A stretch of 39,326 bases of DNA, from assembly GCA_905221605.1 (NCBI GenBank), contig CAJNDS010000584.1, forward strand, positions 70,001 to 109,326. The letters are read 5' to 3'. The notes below the pieces were generated by a model, which did not search any database, was not told the DNA's origin, and saw only the letters and a list, made by a program, of their open reading frames with translations. A program made the translations under genes and the position numbers. This DNA is from Symbiodinium natans (lineage: Eukaryota > Sar > Dinophyceae > Suessiales > Symbiodiniaceae). Positions 23,001 through 35,000 of this stretch are shown piece by piece. Each line of letters opens with the position of its first letter. The stretch's first letter is position 1.

Positions 23001-26000
23001 GCCAGGAGGCCTCTGAACAAGATTAAAGGGGATCCCTCGGCGAGTTCCCTGGGTGGTGGAAGCGGTTACGAACAGAAGGGTGCGGACAGTTTTGAAGCTG
23101 CACCAACTGCTGAATACGCCATGGGGGAAGAGGAGATCTTACAGATGGAGGCTGAAAGGTTGCGCCAGTTGTCAGAAGAAGAGGATGAGATGCATCAAGT
23201 CTCTGAAAGGGATGGTTTTCGGAAAGATGAGCATCTGATCAAAGCGTGCGATGGGACAACGTGGGAATGGCACTTCCACGAAGATGGGAGACAATATTAC
23301 TACTGCCTGGATACGCAGGAAAGCAAGTGGACGCTGCCGGATGTAGGTGAAAAGGTGAAAAGCGACAACGTGGTTGGGTCTCCTTCGGGCAATGGGCTGG
23401 AAGTGGAGACTGAACTGGGTCCTTTATCGACTACACCGACACCTGAGTCTACGAAGGCATTCCAGGGTAGTGTAAATAGTGTAGGTGAAAAAGATTTTTC
23501 CTCTACTATCAGGGATAGCGGTCCTAGGGCTGGTGGTGACGCCCCGACCTCGGGTTCTCCTGATGAAGAGGGGATTTCTGGAAACCGAGCAGACATCGCT
23601 GAAGCTCAACATCTGGATCGGGAAGAGATGGAGGCGCTTTCTGAGGGTGTGGCAGCGGTGGAATCGGTGGGTCCAGAAGAAAAAATGCCCAATGTGGAGA
23701 TCGGAATTGTGTCGGCTCAAGAAGAGCGAGTGGTGGATGTGGTACCTGTCGTTCAGGAAGATGGTCCTGGAGATTTGGATGACGGAGGGAAAAAGTCGTG
23801 CGTTACGCCTGAGGAGGTCTCTTCGGTTGGTGCCAATGATTCTGCCATTCAAGGGAAAAAGGAAACTTCTGAAACTGCTGGAGACACGGTTGATCGGAAA
23901 GATGAGGCCTGGAGCGCCAATGAAGCGCGGGTCAACGTGCCAGATAGTACCTGGAGTGCAGAAAAAGCACGGGTTGAGGCGCATGTGGTGTCACGTTCCG
24001 CGGATGACTGCAACAATGGGGCGCAGGTCTCCGTAGCAGCTGACGATGGAGGTTCACAGGTGGACGCACTGGTGCAGCCTGAAGTTAGCAGCGAGGAACG
24101 AAATGGCAAAGGCTACACCGGAGCCAATGAGGCAGCTGTGGTCAGCAACAGTGGTGATTCTCTTTTGGAAACCATGGAGCCAAAGGAGCCTGCGGTGGAA
24201 GAAAATGTGCCTGCCGCGGATGACCAATCCAATAGCCCTGTAGTGGAAGAAAATTTGCCTGCTGCAGAAGGTTTGAAAAAGGACTCCAATGGTGGGCCCA
24301 CTCCCAGGAAGGGAGAAGTGTTGCCATCTGAAAGCTCGCCGGAAGTCGACACCGAGCGAACTGTAACGGATGAGGCAAAGCCATTGGCTGAAAAAAGGAA
24401 GGTCCTGAGCCCCTGGAGCACAGGATGGATGATCGTGTGGGACTCACGTCGGAGCAGGACGAGCAGTGTGACCCAAAGGTGGAAACAAAGGATGTGCCAG
24501 GAGCCGATGATACAGAGATGGTTTCTGAAGAGCATGCAAAGAAAGTGCCCCGAGCGGGAGCCTTGGAATCACCTGGGGAACATTGCTATCAAGAGGGAGA
24601 TGAGATCATTGGTCTAGTGCGCTGCATCAATGGGTATGGAGCCTTTTTGGACCATGGAGATATGAATGTATTGATTCCTGCAGAAGGGAACAACGTACAT
24701 CAGTTCAAATTTGGTGATACTGTCAATGGAACAGTGAAACGAGTGGAAGATGATGGTACCATAATCTTGGACACCTTTCTGGTTTTGGAAGAGGACGAGG
24801 AGGACTCCTCTTCGACGCTGCGCAAATGGAAAGACAGCGGCTGGGGTACATGGTGGACAGGCTCATGGCAGACTGGTCAATGGTACCAAGGTTCCAACGG
24901 TCAATGGGACTGGAAGTCGGAGGAACGGCAGTCTCGCGAGTGGTTTGCCGATTCAAAAACATCCTCTAAGGAACAAGAGGAGGCCGAGCAGAAGCAGCTC
25001 TATGGAGAAAAGATCTATCGAAATCTCCTGGAAGATGAAACAATAGATAATGACTATGTGGGCAAAATCACTGGGATGTTGCTGAGTCGTCCAATGGACG
25101 TGATTATGGAGTGTGTCGCAGATCATACATTCCTGAACGTTGAGGCTCGGAGCGCATACAGCATCTTGCAAAGTGATGGTTGGAAGCCCGAGGGGACAGA
25201 ACGTGCAGGTTTGGAAAAAACAATCACTTTTTCCCGGAAGCAGTACCACAACGCGCTCTACGAACTGGCACGCAAGAAAAGGAGATTTAGTGGACCAGTC
25301 GTGGGTGAAACGGTGGCAATGTTGCTGAGCAAAGGGAAAGATGAGCTTTGGAACGAGCTGTGGTTGGATACCAAGCGATTTCTGCAAGAGCTTGATGGTG
25401 CAATCGAGGAGATGAGCAAGAGGGAAAACAGGCCAATGGAAGCCTATATGGATCCTGATCAGTACAAAAAGGCTCACATGACTCCAAAGACTGTGTCACC
25501 TGGATACAGCAAGCTGTGCAAGTTCTTCAATCTAGGGAGGTGTCGCAATGGAGATGGGTGTTCCTATGAACATCGTCGTTATGGTGAAGGGTGGCCTGAA
25601 GGAGAGCCAACTGAGCCAAGGAACAGCCAAAAAACTGGTGACGAGGATGGGGACATCGGTGGCCCTCCAACTGATGAAGGTGCAGTGGATGAGGTGCAGC
25701 AGGAGCGGGAGGATTCGGCCTTCCGTGCCCAGTACAACTATGGCAAAGGGACATCAAAAGGTGAGCCTACGTTGGGTGAAACGAAGAAACGGCTGTGTCT
25801 GTATTACAATCAAGGTGGTTGTAAATATGGGACTGCATGCAGGTATCTTCACGACGATGACATGGCATTGGAAGGGACTTGGGAGCCTGGCAAATCTTGG
25901 GACAATGCTTCCAGGAAGGCACTAAGGGACGCGGGGTTCCACCATTGCTGTTTCGACTACTATCTCAAAGGGAGATGTCGTGTGCGATTTGGCTGCAAGT

Positions 26001-29000
26001 ATTCTCACGAAGAAATGTCTGAAGACCGGCTGGCCCAATTGAAGCATCTGGTGAATGTGGCGAACCATGTGTCATTTCAAAGGGGAAGAGGATTGGAGAT
26101 TCCCGACAGGAACGCCTTTCAACCACCGGTAAGTGGGGGAGCAGAATCTTCGTCCTCCTCGGCACCAAAAGCGCTGCAAATGACCAATGTGTCACAAAAA
26201 GAAGGTGAAAAGGGTAATCTGGATGAAGCGGAAGATGATGAACAAAAGAATTCGGTGGCTGAGTCCACTGGTACTCTGCTTCAAAATCCAGAGGAGCCAA
26301 TTGAAAATTGGATGGCTCGCAACGAACACCTTTGGGTGTATACCCCTCATGTAAGTGAGGTGATGATTACGCTTGGTGTGACCAACGTGTCCGACTTGCA
26401 AGAGTTCATCTTTGTGGAAGATTTGGTTGACAAAGGGATCAACAAAGTGACTGCATGTAAAATCTTGCAATTGGTGGGTGGTGTCCGATATCGTCCGGGA
26501 GGACCGGAAAAAGCAGTTCCTTCCGATGCATCTGTACGGGTACAACAATCTTCTGGAAGCAAGGAAGTTGGAAGAGCGGCGGTGCGAACCCTCACTCAGA
26601 TGCGTGAAGCTGAAGGCTCCGGTGCAAAAACAATGCCGAGAGGCTCCTATCGGGAGCTTTTTGATAAGGTCAGGTACCGTGACGCTTGGACGCTTGCGCA
26701 GAGGTCTCCGCTGTGCGTACAGAGGCTGCAGTTGGTGGGAGTTGGAATGCCGCCGGTGAACCCACCAACAAAAAAGTATCGGTCAAGATCAAACCCTGTA
26801 AAAAGGGGAAGGCCCTTGCTGGATAAAAAACAGGTGCGACAGGTGCCACGCTCTCGTTCACAACGACGAGCACAACCGGCGGAAGTGGTGGAAAAACCAA
26901 AACCACTGGAACTGAAGCCTCGTGGTGGGTTGTCGTATCGGTTCAGCAGAGCGTGGGCAGATGTGGTGGATGATGATGATCAGGCGGAGGCTTTGGTTTC
27001 TTATGCCGCTTCCTCAAGCGATTCAAGCGAGGAAGAGACCAATGCTGTGCAACGCATGAGGGAAATCTTTTTGCAAGAAAGGGATTCACGGAGAACTGCG
27101 AATCGTGGCAATGTTCCGATGGGTGGTTCTTCCGGCCCCAATGAAGGGCAGAAAAAATCGGTTCACCTTGGCGAAGAACGCGACAAAGCGTCGCGGGGGG
27201 AGACCCGCCAAGAAGTGACTTCTCAAGTTTTTTCGCTACCACAACCCTCTCGTCGAACTGAACAGTCTCAAAAAAGAGCAAGGGATGGTTCAGTTATAGT
27301 TGGTTCGCTGGCGGTGGGCTCCACGGATGAGGTTTTACCTGGGCAAGGTGTTGCTGGACAGGTGAATGTATCTGAAGGCGCTCAAGTTCTTCCTGGGCAA
27401 GAAGTGGCTGGACAGGAGACGGCGCTGGAAGGAGCAGTGCAAATTCCTGGCGAGGAGACTGACCAAAACGAAGGAGAAGGTGGGAGCAATGAACTCCGTG
27501 GTGATGGTGCGAAGACATTGGATGTTCGTCCGGTGAAGAATGTTCCTCAGCAATTGCTGGTTAAAGGTCTTCTGAATCGGATTTATTGGAAGGTTGCTGT
27601 CGGCAAGTTGCCTGTGGGGCACAAGGACTATCAGAAGGGGTCCAATAAAATGGATCGAAATTTGGTTATTAGCATGTCATCTGAAGGTGCAAGCGAACAG
27701 GATTTGAACCTGGCACTGGAAGATGATGCTGATCAGAAAATGGATGATGGTGCATTGGTGGTCATGGCATATGACCCTGGTACACTGATTCAGTCGGCAA
27801 CAACTATTTGGGTTACGCGTCGTGGGTTGGCAGATCGTGCTATCTGGCCGGCAATAGCGACTGCGGCACAGAGAATATGTGCTGAAATGGTTCAAGTGGA
27901 TGAACTGAATGCCCAGTTGAACACTGGGAGACTCCTTTTTGAAAGGAGAGATCAAGGACACTACGGAGATTTGCATCATTCGTTCCATGAAGATCCGTGC
28001 TTGCCGGTGGTGGGAAATTATCCTCTTTCGGTGATGGGTGCGCTGCTTTCTCCTGGCCTAGAAAAGGAATTCAGAAATACTGAAAAGTTTGGAACTGCTA
28101 TGGAGGCAATAGCCTATGATTGGAGTCGCAGTCCAGGCATGGAAGTTCATGTGGAACTTATGGCAAGGGTCGCCAATCTGGTCGCTCCATTCCTTAGATT
28201 AGGAGGCCAAGGGACAGTGGTGAATTCCGAATTTCTCTGGCAGCACGGGAGGGACCAAATGATGGAGTTCCTTCAGGCGGCGACCTGCGCTGATCAATTG
28301 GAGGTTCTCTGGAAAAGAAAGGACGACGATGCTGATGAGGAAGTGGATCCTACAGGAATGGTGCTGCAGATCCCCGATCAACAAGATGCGGTACTTGGTC
28401 AAGGGAACAATGAATCCCTTATTCCCATTGAAGATGCTGGAGGTGAGACAATTGGTGACACTGGAAGGGATGGCAAAGCGCCAGAAGTTTCTCCGGAAGA
28501 GGAGACATCCAGTGGGTCGTCAAGACTGGCGGGCACAAGGATTTTCTTGTGGTCAGTGTACTCTCGCGTTGCTTCCAATTTCTCTACGCAGGACCGCACT
28601 ACTGGTAAGATCTTTGACAGCACAAAGGGGTATCCTGGTGAAGGACCAAACAATGGTGACAATCCTTCCTCTAAGAGGAACTTACCCTGGATCTCTGAAG
28701 ACTACCTCGACGAAGTGGTGTCAAAAAAGATGGAAAGGTCTTCAGATATGGATGGGTTGGATGGGTTTGTTCCGGGAAGTGAGGGACCGTTGGAAAAGGT
28801 AGAGGTGGAGAATGTTACTGCCTCTAAAATTCTTATGGCTCTTTGGAAAAAGGGATATAGAGCTGGGTATAGGAGGTTGTGTCGTTTAAACGTATCTGGA
28901 TGCAAGGTTGGAGCAATGAAACATCCAATCAAAAGGGTGCAGAAGATCGGCACTAGGAAGGCCTTCATGAAGAAGTTCAATGTTTTTGGATCGTCTCAGC

Positions 29001-32000
29001 GTGGCTCAGGAGCTGGCGGAAAACCAATCATGAAGGTGGTAGGACCAAGGCCAGGTTTTCCAGCTGTACTCCAAGCATCAAGTACTGATAGCACCTTGGG
29101 TGAAGGGAGCAGTTCTCAGGCACATGGCAATGTTCATGTAGAGCAGAATCGCCCTATGGACCGGTACGAGGCGGAGCGCTTGGAGAAGAGGAAGAAAGGC
29201 TTCTGCTATTGGTTCAGTAAGGGAAAAGATCGCTGCAAATTTGGTGAAGACTGCAAATTCATCCATTCAGAAGATGATGTGGTGCTGCATTCGTATTGGT
29301 GTAAATACTATGTGGCGGGGAGACCCTGTTTCGCTGGAAAGAAGTGTGCGTTCTCGCATGATGCAACTGGTGTGAGGTGCATCCAGTTTGCTCAGTCTGG
29401 GAAGTGTCGTTATGGTGACAGGTGTGTTTTTGAGCATGGTGATCCGCTGGATGAACAGAGGCCAAGGTCTCCAAGGACGCCCCCAAGGGATGGTCCAAGG
29501 AGAAGTTCTGGTGCAAAAGGTGGGGAAAAGGAGATCTCTCCTGAACAGTTCGATGATGGTGAGGAGTATTCCATGACTTATGACGATGATACCAAAATGG
29601 CGGAACTGTTGATGGAGGCGATTTCATTTCTGTCCAATGGCAAAACAGATTTGGCTCGAGCAGAGGCGGACCCACTGTTCAAACTCCTGAAGTTCAATGG
29701 AGATACTGACCAGATGGATAGAGAATGGGTTTCGTGGACCACTGGTATGCTGTCCGTGCTGGAACTTCACGAAGTAGTGAAGTCGTATGAGGTTTCGCTC
29801 GCGGAGGTGGAAGAATGGGTCAATGACCTGAGGATATGGTTCGAGCGAGCCAACGTGGGAGAAGAAAAAGATTCCAAAAGGGGCAAGAAGAGGTCCCTAG
29901 AAAGGGAGTCCAGCAAGGATATTCCTGCCGAAAAGGAGGTGGTTGAGACTTCTGAGACGGAGGTTGCCGTTGAGGAGGAGGTAAAAAAAGGTTAAAAAGA
30001 AGAGGAAAACTGCAGTTATCGAAGATCCTTACACTCTCCTGGTTCCAAAGCCGAAGAAGATGCCGGCGACCATTGAGAAGGGTGGATCATCATCCAATGC
30101 GGTGGTTCCTGCAGGGGAAAAGGCCTCGAAAATGCGCACAAAGTCAAACGTCGGTGGAAAGGCGAAGAAGAAGGAGAAAAGTCAGAGCCCCAAAAAGGAA
30201 GAAGTGGTGGTGGTGAAAGGTCCTGAGGAAAAGGATCGTCCCTCTGATGTGGATGCGCAAGCGTCTACCGCTGTGAGTGCAGAGCTGGGTCAATCTTGCC
30301 AAGCGATTGAGGACGCAAAGAGAGAAGGATTGGTATCCTCAAAGGTGCGTGCAGGATCCTGTTCTTGCAGTTTCGGACCTGGAGTATATTCTGCTGCAAC
30401 TTCACCTCAGTATTGCAAACCATCGGAAAAAGAAGTGACTGGATGGTATGGATGAAGGGATGGTTTTTCTCTTTCTGGAGACAGGTGCGCTGGATCGGCC
30501 AATGTGCTGAAAATGTGGTGGTTACTATTAAGGGTATGGAAATCCCTGATAGTAGAAGTCAGTAGTTTTTCGCGTAGCGAAGACCACGGTTTGTGGTGAA
30601 GAAGGCCGAAGAGTCTTCAAGGATAAGAGGATCACGGTGGAAGAAAGATTCTCTATGGTTAGGGGATTTAGCCAATGTGCTATAATTTCGTCCTGGAAGA
30701 CGTAAAACCATATTGTGCATTTCAAGCAGCTGGCTGCTGCCTTAATGGCAGTTTTTGGCCAAAGATCTGCACCTCCAATGTGTCCTAGGAAATCCTAGGA
30801 CAGGGGGAGTGCGGAGCTGCAGCTGGTATTGTAGAAAAGGTTAGTGTTGGGAGTTGGAAGGGTTAACAAACCCGGAAATCTTGTTTGGCTCAAGGATGGC
30901 CAGAAGTACTAAGGCCACAAGCTCAAAAAAGGTAGAGCCCGCATGGTTGGGGTTGGGGTTGGTTCCTAGGTGCTTAGGCATAGGCCCCCTTTACTCCCTT
31001 CCCTGGTTCTCCTGGTCCGTGTTCTGTGTTTGTTGTGCTGGTCGATCTGGGGAATATAAGTTCAGGGCGGTCTTTGGGGTTGATCCCTCTCCCCCTTTGG
31101 TTGCCCCCCGTACCCCGTACCCTAAACCCTAAACCCTAAACCCTAAACCTTAAACCCTAAATGGTTCAGGGTTCAGAGCTTCCAGCAGACGGCCCGAAGC
31201 GATCAAGCTCTTCCTTGCCATGCCTACGCTAGCCAGAATCTGCAGACGCCGAGACTCCAGTACGTGATTTTTCTTGGGGTATACTAAACCCTAAACCCTA
31301 AACCCTAAACCCTAAACCCTAAACCCTAAACCCTGAACCCTGAACCCTGAACCCTGAACCCTGAACCCTGAACCCTGAACCCTGAACCCTGAACCCTGAA
31401 CCCTAAACCCTAAACCCTAAGCCCTAAACCCTAAACCACTAGCCACTGAACCCTAAGCTTATGATACAGTGTGATCCCTGCATGGTTAGTTTGTCTCTAT
31501 GTAAATTGCCAGCTCCCATGTGATTGGAGGTTCAGAGGTCCGCGTCAGAAGGGTAAATCTCAAAACCTGCAAGGGTCCAAGGGTTTAGGGTTTAGGGTTT
31601 AGGGCTAAGGGTCAAAGGGTTTTTTGCCTTGTTTTGGCCTCCCAACGAGGCCCGAAACTCCAAACCCTGAACCCTTACATAGGGATTTCCGAAAATGGGG
31701 GGTGCCCCTTATATACCCCCAAATACTACAGATCCCCTAAAAAAAGCCCCCAAAAGGGTACCCCCCCCCCCCCTTTTCGGAAACCCCCACCTAAACCCTA
31801 TCTTACCCTTTTAGGGCTTTAGGCCCACTGAGCTGAGGCAATATGGTAGTTGCCACGTGGTGCGAAAGGGATCCAGCTGGGACCTCGGAACCAGGTGCCT
31901 ATGTGTGGAGGTTTTGGGGGTTCAGGGTTAGGGTTTAGGGTTTAGGTTTAGGGTCTAGGGTTTAGGGCTTAGGGTTTAGGGTTTAGGGTCTAGGGTTTAG

Positions 32001-35000
32001 GGTTTAGGGTTTAGGGTATAATATCCCCAAGAGTTTGGTGCTTAAATTCAATTTTCTGAGTGCTGTTGGGCGTTGGAGGTGCTTTCTGGGCGTCGGGGGA
32101 AGCCACGTCGGCGAGCATCATCAGCATCAGCTGGGTTGGAATTGGGGGACGGTCAAGCTCGTCTTGCAAGGTACTTGCTGTGGGGGTCTAAACCTTCCTG
32201 AACCCTGAACCCTGGACCCTAGACCCTAGGCCCTAAACCCTAAAACGCTAAAACCCTAAACCCTAAACCCTAAACCCTAAACCCTAAACCCTAAACCCTA
32301 AACCCTAAACCCTAAACCCTAAACCCTAAACCCTAAACACCCTAAGCCCTCAAAGGGGCAGCCGAGGTTCCCATCTTCACCGCAGAGGAGAGGAAGACCC
32401 TCAACTTCCTCTATGCGGACCGCGTTGGGGGTGTTTTTGAAGGGGTTTCGGGTTTAGGGTTTAGGGTTTGGGGTTTGGGGTTTAGGGGTTAGGGTTTGGG
32501 GTTTAGGATTCAGATTGGGTTTGTGCAGGGCGTTGTCGTCTCCACCACCTCGCAGTCCAGCTGCCCTTTCAGGGACCCGGGACTGCCACCCCAGTCCACC
32601 CCAGTCCACCCGTAAACCCCCATAAGCCCTGTGAACCCTACACACCTCAACCCTATCCCTATGAAGCCCATAAACCCTATGAACCCTATGAACCCTTTAA
32701 ACCCTACAAACCCTATGAACCCTATTAACCCTACAAACCCTATGAGCCCCATAAACCCTGTAAACTCCCTATGAACCCTATGAACCCTACGGGCAGCAAG
32801 CCTCAGCTCGCGTTCCTGTCGGGCGTGTTCAGATTCAGGGGCGGACGGCCAGCTCTGAACACCAAGGGGTTCAGGGTTTAGGGTTTGCCCAGCTTCAACT
32901 TCTTGGCGCCTGTCAATGTGTTTTCGGGTTTAGGGTTTAGGGTTTAGGGTTTAGGGTTTAGGGTTTAGGGTTTAGGGTGTTTACCTGGTGTCGCGACCGA
33001 AGTCCGGTGGTACATTGGCACCCATGTCTAGACCAGCACCAGAATACGAAGTGCCTAGCGAAGCGGTACGTTGGCTGCACCATGAGCCTCCGTTTCTGGC
33101 TGTTTCCAGAAATCGAGGAACTGCCTTGCCCAAATGTCCCTGTACCACCAGACTGAAACTCACCATCTTGATCCAATCCCCTAGGCGCCCATTTGGACAA
33201 CCCAAAACGACCACCTGAGACCTCAGCAGGATTTTGGGTTTTAGGTTTAGAGTTTAGGGTTCAGCGTTAGGCTTCACATGGGACTCAAGCAGGAGTGGAC
33301 ACATCCGTACTTCATCTCCCTCAACAAGTACAAGGCATCCGGCCGATTGGGCGGGCAGAGGTCTCAACGGGCTCAGGGGTTTTAGGGGTTTTGGGGGTTT
33401 GCGGGCTTTAGGGGTTTCAGAGGCTTTAGGGCTTCTAGGGGTTTAGCGAAGGTTTAGGGGTTTGGGGTTTAGGGAAAGTTTAGGGGTTTAGCGAAGGTTT
33501 AGGGGCTGAACAGTTTGGGAGTTCAGGGGTTCAGGGGTTCAGGGGACAATGACGACCTTGCCTTGAATCCGGTTTAGGTTGTAGGGCTTAGGGGCTTCCG
33601 GGCTCCAAATGGTTCTGCGGGTGTAGGGTTCAGGGATGAGGCAATCTTGGTGGCGCTCGAAACCCTAAACGGGGTATGCCGTCAATAAGTTCCTAAACCC
33701 TAAACCCTAAACCCTAAACCCTAAAACCTACAACCCTTGTGGGCATCCTTAATCTTACTTTGAGACATGCGAGTCACACCACGCGCCTTTCCGCACATCC
33801 AACGTGGATGGTAGCGAGTTTCTAAGCACACACCAATGTGACCAAAGAGATGTCATGAGCCTCTAGAACTTAAGGACCAGAAGCCCGCATTCAACCTTAC
33901 ACCCGGAACCTTAAACCCTAAACCCGAAACCCTAAAACCCTAAACCTCTGACGCTTTTGGGGTGTCCCAGGCCCCCACTCCCTCGGGGCAATGGGATCTA
34001 AACCCTAAACCCTAAACCCTAAACCCTAAACCCTAAACCCTAAACCCTAAACCCTAAACCCTAAACCCTAAACCCTAAACCCTAAACCCTAAACCCCAAA
34101 CCCTAAACCCTAAACCCTAAACCCTAAACCCTAAACCCTAAACCCCAAACCCTAAACCCTAAACCCTAAACCCTAAACCCTTTTTAACCCTTTTAAACCC
34201 TTCTAGACCCTTATAAACCCTAAACCCTAAAGCCCTAAATCCCTAAGCGCTCCGATCCCTAAAGTCCCGAAGTCGGCCCTTCGCAGGAGTACCTGGAAGG
34301 AACTGAGCTGCTGGAGGAGGCCCGAGTCCAAGGGGGAGTGGTTTAGGGTTTAGGGTTTGGGGTTTAGGGTTTAGGGTTTGGGGTTTAGGGTTTGAGGTTT
34401 AGGGTTTGGGGTTTGGGGTTGAGGGTTTGGGGTTTAGGGTTTGGGGTTTGGGGTTTAGGGTTTAGGGTTTAGGGTTTGGGGGCACCTGAAGCTCCAAAAA
34501 GCCGCGAGCCACCGCAGGTCGACACGGCTGACTGGACTGAGCAGACGCTGCCGGCGTGGCGCCACTCCGTGTGGGCGCGGCCCTGAGAAGCCAGGGGGCC
34601 TCAGCACAGACCTCTGCCAGGACCTGGAGAAGGCCCTTGTTCCCTTTTTAGAGGGGCCTAAACCCTAAACCCTAAACCCTAAACCCTAAACCCTAAACCC
34701 TAAACCCTAAACCCTAAACCCTAAACCCTAAACCCTAAACCCTAAACCCTAACCTAAACCCTAAACCCTAAACCCTAAACCCTAAACCCTAAACCCTAAA
34801 CCCTAAACCCTAAACCCTAAACCCTAAACCCTAAACCCTAAACCCTAAACCCTAAACCCTAAACCCCCCAAGAGCCCTCCAAAGGCCTTCAAAACTCTCA
34901 AGCCGCAAGAGACGCCAAGGTCGGTGTTTGGTCGCCCTGGTACTGGATCAAAGTCACCTTGAGGCTCGAGGGGTTTAGGGTTTAGGGCTTAGGGTTTGGG

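Larger units (their letters stand above)
22225..31119 (+). mobile_element. LTR element 2: LTR retrotransposon without recognisable gag or pol, carrying RNA-binding-protein ORFs
   Basis: An 8.9-kb element with near-identical LTRs of about 300 bp, a primer site directly after the 5' LTR, a strong polypurine tract directly before the 3' LTR, and a CCCTA duplication. These marks show it moved by reverse transcription. The interior encodes no recognisable protease, integrase, RT or RNase H. One long coding region in three frames (22593 to about 30455) encodes WW, S1-like, PABC/MLLE-like and CCCH zinc-finger domains. It must depend on another element for replication. Its LTRs are unrelated to those of element 1, so the helper is not visible in this window. 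It is in the sense of the host gene. Confidence 0.85.
21660..31837 (+). other. Intron 9 (10.2 kb, GT-AG), host of LTR element 2
   Basis: Near the donor is a TTTTAGGG/TTTAGGG array (21716-21815), followed by degenerate G-rich words to about 22060. The CCCTAAA array at 22109-22224 was entered by element 2 (22225-31119). To its right lie CCCTAAA units (31120-31160), a 120-bp unique island, a CCCTAAA/CCCTGAA array (31284-31440), and a palindromic MITE-like element (31686-31783). Without element 2 the intron would be about 1.28 kb. Confidence 0.8.

Noticed and set aside
22225-31119. Element 2 as a non-autonomous derivative of element 1
   Set aside because: LTRs, primer sites and coding regions are unrelated.
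32510-32752. Minus-strand open frame with GFIGFxGF repeats
   Set aside because: Translation of the CCCTATGAA minisatellite; no start context or homology.
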